This document shows, one piece after another, positions 59,748 through 64,000 of a stretch of 64,000 nt of DNA (positions are counted from its first letter, which is position 1; every line of letters starts with the position of its first letter). The translations under genes were made by a program, and so were the position numbers. Below the pieces are notes generated by a model. It made no database searches. It had not been told where the DNA came from and saw only the letters and a program-made list of their open reading frames with translations. Origin of the DNA: Actinoplanes couchii (GTDB taxonomy: Bacteria; Actinomycetota; Actinomycetes; Mycobacteriales; Micromonosporaceae); NCBI RefSeq assembly GCF_016862075.1, contig NZ_BOMG01000054.1, positions 1 through 64,000 on the forward strand, given 5' to 3'.

Positions 59748-60322
59748 TGACAACACGTCGCATCGACCAGCTCTGGCTCTTCGGCGGGCTGACCCTGGCC
59801 ATCCTGCTGGTGGTCGGTGGCTACTTCCTCCTGATCGGTCCGCAGTACACCGCCCGGGACACCGTTCAGAACGACACCGCGGACACCGTCCTGCAGCTCA
59901 GCAAGGAGCAGAAGAAGCTCGGCGAGCTGAAGGACCAGCTCAAGAACGTCGCCGAGTACAAGGAGACCCTGGCCACCGCGCAGAAGGCCCTGCCGTACGG
60001 CGAGACCACCAACCAGATCCCCGAGTTCTTGAAGGAGCTCCAGGCACTCGGCGTGAAGTACGACGTCAACGTCAGTGGCTATGGTGCGTCCGCGCCGCAG
60101 GAGCTGAAGGACACTCCCACGGTGTCCGAACTGCCGATCACCCTGAACATCGAGGGCGACGTAGACAAGATCACCAGCTTCGTCAAGCAGCTGCAGACCG
60201 AGCAGCCCCGGTCGGTGCTCATCAAGTCGGCCAACTACGGCGCGAGCACCGGTCAGTGGACGCTGTCGCTGTCGCTGACCGCCTTCATCACCTCGACGCA
60301 GACCCGGACCGTCAGCTCCTGA
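59744..60322 (+). CDS. pilO: Type IV pilus assembly protein PilO
   Basis: 192 residues. One N-terminal membrane helix ('LWLFGGLTLAILLVVGGYFL'), a long coiled coil (~40-85, 'QLSKEQKKLGELKDQLKN') and a ferredoxin-like domain with 'ELPITLNIEGDVDKITSFVK'. Partners PilN in the alignment complex. No pilP or pilQ follows, as expected for an organism without an outer membrane. Confidence 0.9.
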   Translation: MMTTRRIDQLWLFGGLTLAILLVVGGYFLLIGPQYTARDTVQNDTADTVLQLSKEQKKLGELKDQLKNVAEYKETLATAQKALPYGETTNQIPEFLKELQALGVKYDVNVSGYGASAPQELKDTPTVSELPITLNIEGDVDKITSFVKQLQTEQPRSVLIKSANYGASTGQWTLSLSLTAFITSTQTRTVSS

Positions 60323-60406
60323 CCGTGTCACAGTTGGCTGTGCGATTCCTATGTATACGCCGGATGCTCTCGCAATCCCCCGAAATGACGGATATCGTGG
60401 TGCTCG

Positions 60407-60440
60407 GGTCCGCGCCGTTCCCCCCGTAGCGGCGCGGGCC
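60407..60440 (+). terminator. Candidate terminator of the pil operon
   Basis: 11-bp stem GGTCCGCGCCG/CGGCGCGGGCC with one G-U pair and a C-rich loop, about 85 bp after pilO, followed by CCCCAATCTT. The weak T content makes it tentative. Confidence 0.5.
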
Positions 60441-60540
60441 CCCCAATCTTCCGGACAACCGGTCCGTCAGCGCCGGACAATGCGCCCGTAGGTTTTATTT
60501 CGTCCACTCCGGGCACTGCCCGCCCCTCCTGGACAAGCAT

Positions 60541-60577
60541 GAAAAAGGTGCCGGTCGCCCCGTGGCGGCCGGCACCT
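60541..60577 (-). terminator. Intrinsic terminator of the transglycosylase gene
   Basis: On the minus strand a 14-bp stem AGGTGCCGGCCGCC / GGCGACCGGCACCT with a four-base loop is followed by TTTTTC. It starts 18 bp beyond the stop at 60595. Confidence 0.9.
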
Positions 60578-60594
60578 CATGTCGTACGGCTGAG

Positions 60595-61272
60595 TCAGTA
60601 GTTGCCCTTTTCCTGGAAGTTGTTCCAGGCCCCGCACGGCGTCTTGTACCGGCCCTTGATGTAGCTCAGGCCCCACTTGATCTGGGTCGCCGGGTTCGTC
60701 TTCCAGTCCGCGCCGAACTGGGCCATCTTGTCGCCGGGCAGCGACTGCGGGATCCCGTACGCCCCGGAGCTGCGGTTCTCGGCCTTGTAGTTCCAGCCGC
60801 TCTCGTGGTCCCACAGCTCGTTCAGGCAGGGGAACTCGGCGATCTTGAAACCGGACGACAGCATCAGCGCGCACCCGATCTGGCGGCTGCCGCTGAACTC
60901 GTCACACGACGCCGGGATCTTGCCGTTGAACGGCACCGGCCCGGCCGCTTCCTCGGCCTTCCGCTTGGCCTCGGCCTTGGCCGCGGCGACCGCCTTGGCC
61001 TGCGCCTTGTCCAGCGAACGCGCACCGGCGGCGGCGGTCTTCGCGACACTCTCCGCCTTCACGGCGGCGTCTTTCACCGCCTCCTCCCGGGCGGCCCGGG
61101 CCGCGGCGTGCTCGGTCTCCCGCGCGACCAGCAGCCGCTCGGTCTCGGCCGCCGACTCCGCGGCGGTCTGCTTGGCGTCCTGGTGGCGTGCCACCGCCAC
61201 GCCGCCGATCAGGCCGGCCAGCAGCAGAACGACCGACGCGACGCGTAGGCCTGTGGTCCGGAGTCGTTTCAC
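60595..61272 (-). CDS. Secreted/anchored lytic transglycosylase-like protein
   Basis: 225 residues. N-terminal membrane segment or uncleaved signal ('GLRVASVVLLLAGLIGGVAV'), an Ala/Glu/Lys-rich coiled coil (~35-110), then a lysozyme-like domain (~120-225). 'LNELWDHESGWNYKAENRSS' carries the catalytic Glu; 'GAYGIPQSLPGDKMAQFG' and 'WGLSYIKGRYKTPCGAW' follow the actinobacterial SLT pattern. Four Cys may form two disulphides. Cleaves peptidoglycan glycan strands. ATG at 61272. Confidence 0.87.
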   Translation of the reverse strand: MKRLRTTGLRVASVVLLLAGLIGGVAVARHQDAKQTAAESAAETERLLVARETEHAAARAAREEAVKDAAVKAESVAKTAAAGARSLDKAQAKAVAAAKAEAKRKAEEAAGPVPFNGKIPASCDEFSGSRQIGCALMLSSGFKIAEFPCLNELWDHESGWNYKAENRSSGAYGIPQSLPGDKMAQFGADWKTNPATQIKWGLSYIKGRYKTPCGAWNNFQEKGNY

Positions 61273-61344
61273 CGGGGGTGTCCCTTTCGGCGGGCATGAA
61301 TCGTCGGCGCTTCCATCGATCGCATGCCTCGGAGGGGGGTCGGC

Positions 61345-62151
61345 TCAGGGAAGCGCGAAAGGCAGTTTGATGCCTGTCAGGGCGTCCTTGCAAGAGCAGG
61401 AGCGCTCGGACGGCAATTTCGCTACCGCATCGAGCAGAACGTCCCTGAGCAGGGCCGTGTTGTCGGCGAAAACCTGGAAAACCTCATCCTGCGTGACCCC
61501 GTGGTCACCCTCCACACCGGCGTCCAGATCGGTCACCAGAGCGATCGCGGTGTAACAGAGAGCAAGCTCCCGGGCGAGCACCGCCTCCGGGTGGCCGGTC
61601 ATGTTGACGATCGTGCCGCCGATCGACGTGAACCAGCGGGACTCGGCGCGGGTCGAGAACCGCGGGCCCTCCACCACGACCATCGTGCCGCCGTCCACAG
61701 CGTTCACCCGGGCGGCGGATTCCAGCACCGTCGACCGGCCCGCCGGACAGTAGGGATCGGCGAACGACACGTGCACCGCGCCCTCGTCGTAGAACGTCTG
61801 CACCCGGCCGCTGGTCCGGTCGATCAACTGGTCCGGCACCACGAACGTGCCCGGGCCCAGCTCCGGCCGCAGCCCGCCGACCGCGCACGGGGCGACGATC
61901 TGCCGCACACCCAGCGAACGCAGAGCCCACAGGTTCGCACGGTAGGGAATCAGGTGCGGCGGAAAGCGGTGATCACGGCCGTGCCGGGGCAGGAACGCCA
62001 CCCGGCGGCCACCCACCTCGGCCACCGTGATCCGATCCGACGGCGGGCCGAACGGCGTGTCCACCTCGTGCTCGGTGGCGTCGTCGAGAAGCGCGTACAG
62101 CCCCGATCCGCCGATGACGCCGATCTCTGCTGCCGTAGGTGGCGGGTTCAT
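61345..62151 (-). CDS. mtnP: S-methyl-5'-thioadenosine phosphorylase
   Basis: 268 residues, trimeric purine nucleoside phosphorylase family. Phosphorolysis of methylthioadenosine to adenine and methylthioribose-1-phosphate. 'IGVIGGSGLYALLDD' (phosphate loop), 'AFLPRHGRDHRFPPHLIPYR', 'EGPRFSTRAESRWF' and 'VNMTGHPEAVLARELALCY', with 'VTDLDAG' as the base-recognition Asp region. The last 30 residues include an odd 'ERSCSCKDALTG' turn. ATG at 62151. Confidence 0.92.
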   Translation of the reverse strand: MNPPPTAAEIGVIGGSGLYALLDDATEHEVDTPFGPPSDRITVAEVGGRRVAFLPRHGRDHRFPPHLIPYRANLWALRSLGVRQIVAPCAVGGLRPELGPGTFVVPDQLIDRTSGRVQTFYDEGAVHVSFADPYCPAGRSTVLESAARVNAVDGGTMVVVEGPRFSTRAESRWFTSIGGTIVNMTGHPEAVLARELALCYTAIALVTDLDAGVEGDHGVTQDEVFQVFADNTALLRDVLLDAVAKLPSERSCSCKDALTGIKLPFALP

Positions 62152-62264
62152 GCCCAGACCTTATCCGTGGACTGAATCGCAAGCTAATGTGCGAGTCATG
62201 GCTACGTCGAGCGGACGGCGGTAAACACGTGTTCGGTGAGCAGCAGCGGATCGGAGGCCGGTCG

Positions 62265-62822
62265 GTGGAGTCGATGACCGGTCAGCTGCTCGTCGCCACG
62301 CCCACCCTCAAGGACCCCAACTTCGACCGTACGGTCGTGCTGCTGGTGGCCCACGAGAGTGGCGGCGCGCTGGGGGTCGTGCTGAACCGCGCGACCGAGG
62401 TCCCGGTGGCCGAGGTCCTCGGCACCTGGGGCGAGCTGGCCGGCGATCCCGCGGTGCTGTTCGAGGGCGGCCCGGTGCAACCCGAGTCGGCCATCTGCCT
62501 GGCCCGCACCCGCCCCGAGGTGAAGAAGCGGCTGTCCGGGTTCCATCCGGTCAGCGGCGCCCTCGGCACCCTGGACCTCTCCGCCGACCCGGAGCGCCTG
62601 CGGGAGAGTGTCGCCGGCATCCGGGTCTTCGCCGGTTACTCCGGCTGGTCGGCGGGCCAGCTCGAGGAGGAGATCGAGGCCGGCTCCTGGTTCGTCTTCG
62701 ACGCGCTGCCCGGCGACCCGTTCGTCGAGCGCCCCGACGACCTGTGGGCCATGGTCCTGCGCCGTCAGGGCGACATCCTGGCCGCTGTCGCCCACTTCCC
62801 GCCGGATGTCTCCCTGAACTGA
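62265..62822 (+). CDS. YqgE/AlgH family protein
   Basis: 185 residues. 'SMTGQLLVATPTLKDPNFDR', 'GALGVVLNRATEVPVAEVL', 'LFEGGPVQPESAICLAR' and 'FAGYSGWSAGQLEEEIEAGS' define the UPF0301 family; its biochemical role is unknown. GTG at 62265 has GGAGG seven nt upstream; the upstream in-frame codons overlap the divergent mtnP gene and lack homology. It precedes a tRNA gene. Confidence 0.9.
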   Translation: MESMTGQLLVATPTLKDPNFDRTVVLLVAHESGGALGVVLNRATEVPVAEVLGTWGELAGDPAVLFEGGPVQPESAICLARTRPEVKKRLSGFHPVSGALGTLDLSADPERLRESVAGIRVFAGYSGWSAGQLEEEIEAGSWFVFDALPGDPFVERPDDLWAMVLRRQGDILAAVAHFPPDVSLN

Positions 62823-62927
62823 GGGGGGTCCTTCGTGGGGCCCTGCAGGGGTGTGTAATATTTCCAGCGTGCCCGGGGGAAACGCCGGGGGCAAAGAAGT
62901 AGAAGTGCAGCAAGAAATGCAAGGCAA

Positions 62928-63000
62928 GGGGCTGTGGCGCAGCTGGTAGCGCACCACACTGGCAGTGTGGGGGTCAGGGGTTCGAGTCCCCTCAGCTCCA
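62928..63000 (+). tRNA. tRNA-Ala (anticodon GGC)
   Basis: 73 nt cloverleaf. Acceptor GGGGCTG/CAGCTCC (one G-U), D-stem GCGC/GCGC, anticodon stem CCACA/TGTGG with loop CTGGCAG (anticodon GGC, reads GCC/GCU), T-arm AGGGG-TTCGAGT-CCCCT, discriminator A73. The 3' CCA is not encoded and must be added enzymatically. Confidence 0.97.
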
Positions 63001-63010
63001 CCCTTGAGAA

Positions 63011-63038
63011 ACGCCCGGACTTCGGTCCGGGCGTTTTC
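63011..63038 (+). terminator. Terminator after tRNA-Ala
   Basis: ACGCCCGGAC-TTCG-GTCCGGGCGT stem with a UUCG tetraloop followed by TTTCTG, 10 bp after the tRNA. Confidence 0.9.
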
Positions 63039-63088
63039 TGCATTTCCGGGTTCCCGCGCGCCGGTTCGGGCAGGGTGTGAAGGACAGC

Positions 63089-64000
63089 TCAGGTGTCGCA
63101 GGCGGTGCCGTTGCGGTCCGGGTCGAGGCGGTGGCGGTCCGCGCCCCGCACCGTCAGTGGCTCGTCGAGGAATCCGCGGTCGCGCAGCCAGGCGCAACCG
63201 TCCCGGACTCCGGGCGGGAACCGCAGCGGCACACACTGGGTGCGCGCGCCGTACGCGTGATCACACCCGTCCACGGTCACCGGGATCGCCAGCTTCGACG
63301 TCGGCGCCGGCAGCGGTGGCAGTGGGCTGGTCGTCGGCCGGCCCGCGAAGGTCGGCGCGAACGGCTCGCCGGTCGCCGGGGCACGGCCCGCGGCCTGGGG
63401 TTGTGCCAGCGCGCCCACCCGCACCCACTCGGCCACCGACGGCACCCCGTCGGTGCCCAGCAGGAAGAGCATGTACCAGCCGGGTGGGGCCAGGTTCGGG
63501 TCGCTGGTCAGGTTGAGCCCGATCCGGTTGCCGTCCACGCTCATCGGCAGGTCGACGAAGCGCTGGTTGGGGTCGCTGGAGTGGGTGACCGCGGCCGGCC
63601 GGATCAGGGCCGCCCGCAGGATCGGGCCGTCGACGGTGACGGTGTGGCTGCTGCCGTACGCCCACTCGGTGTCCACGCCGCCGAGGATCTGCGGACGGGC
63701 CCCGTGGAACAGGTACGGCGGGGTGTAGACCGAGATCCGCATGTCGAACGATCCGTCACCGGGGTTGTCGCCGACCGCCATCACCCGGCCGTCCGGCAGC
63801 AGGAACGCCGACGAGTGGTAACCGCGCGGCACCGGGTCGACGGCCATCCCCGGGGTGAACGTGTCGGTCGCCGGGTCGAACATCGACGCCTCGAACACCG
63901 GGTCGGCCCGGTTGTGCAGTGCCCCGCCGGTCTCGAAGACCTTCCCGTCCGGCAGGAGCACCGCGGACACGTACATCTTGCCGGTGGGTAGTGCGGGTCC
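63089..64000 (-). CDS. Galactose-oxidase-like protein with Excalibur-like C-terminus, 5'-truncated by the window
   Basis: At least 303 residues; the frame stays open to the window edge, so the N-terminus is missing. Kelch-type blades ('VLLPDGKVFETGGALHNR', 'RGYHSSAFLLPDGRVMAVGD') lead into a DUF1929/E-set C-terminal domain ('PPGWYMLFLLGTDGVPSVAE'), as in GlxA/galactose oxidases. His in 'YGSSHTVTV' and 'GYHSS' sit where copper ligands occur. After a Pro/Thr linker, ~60 residues end 'DPDRNGTACDT', an Excalibur-like calcium-binding motif. Likely secreted copper radical oxidase; the N-terminal Cys ligand cannot be checked here. Confidence 0.82.
   Translation of the reverse strand, partial: GPALPTGKMYVSAVLLPDGKVFETGGALHNRADPVFEASMFDPATDTFTPGMAVDPVPRGYHSSAFLLPDGRVMAVGDNPGDGSFDMRISVYTPPYLFHGARPQILGGVDTEWAYGSSHTVTVDGPILRAALIRPAAVTHSSDPNQRFVDLPMSVDGNRIGLNLTSDPNLAPPGWYMLFLLGTDGVPSVAEWVRVGALAQPQAAGRAPATGEPFAPTFAGRPTTSPLPPLPAPTSKLAIPVTVDGCDHAYGARTQCVPLRFPPGVRDGCAWLRDRGFLDEPLTVRGADRHRLDPDRNGTACDT

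Overview
High-GC actinobacterial chromosome. The GTG/TTG start usage, the mycothiol enzyme MscR, a CysM-CysO-Mec cysteine pathway, an EspC/YbaB-type secretion cassette and a monoderm type IV pilus operon point to Micromonosporaceae. An Actinoplanes-like genus is the best guess; this is inference from gene content, since no rRNA lies in the window.

Layout. (1) 1-1690: two decayed genes, a DUF4143-type ATPase without its P-loop and a proline iminopeptidase with a large in-frame internal deletion. (2) 1692-11135: a housekeeping block whose order mirrors M. tuberculosis Rv1330c-Rv1341: rdgB, rph, Rv1339-like phosphodiesterase, cysM, cysO, mec, DUF2017, clpS, then divergent pncB and pncA. The murI and rhomboid genes of that block are replaced by a small membrane-protein gene. 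(3) 11266-22230: hydrolase, MFS exporter, cytochrome oxidase subunit I, FAD monooxygenase, GH63-like hydrolase, mscR, MarR, cupin and a PAS-GGDEF-EAL protein. (4) 22537-44790: accessory region. It holds a 1394-residue helicase-nuclease, a four-gene type VII polymorphic toxin cassette, an ATPase/T4-beta-protein/prim-pol group, a GAF-PP2C phosphatase, a three-gene operon with a Cas4/AddB-like Fe-S nuclease, and an FxSxx-COOH peptide with an HExxH modification enzyme. (5) 44855-52406: GGDEF-EAL protein, FxsT-like NTPase-TPR protein, STAS protein, DUF3800, MFS and a GlxA-type regulator. (6) 52477-60322: complete type IV pilus operon pilB-T-C-A-D-M-N-O. (7) 60595-64000: lytic transglycosylase, MTA phosphorylase, YqgE, tRNA-Ala(GGC) and a truncated galactose-oxidase-like gene.

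Three themes stand out. First, a partial FxSxx-COOH RiPP-like locus (precursor, HExxH enzyme, FxsT) has no radical SAM partner (FxsB) anywhere in the window. Second, many genes carry short tandem repeats that start at or copy their own stop codon, or that expand in frame inside linkers. Third, the cysteine operon shows an unusual C-terminal extension on CysO, a 25-codon ORF coupled to mec, and a fully pairable leader structure. Cyclic-di-GMP enzymes, a PilB with an MshEN-like N-terminus and the pilus operon could together support surface attachment, possibly by zoospores.
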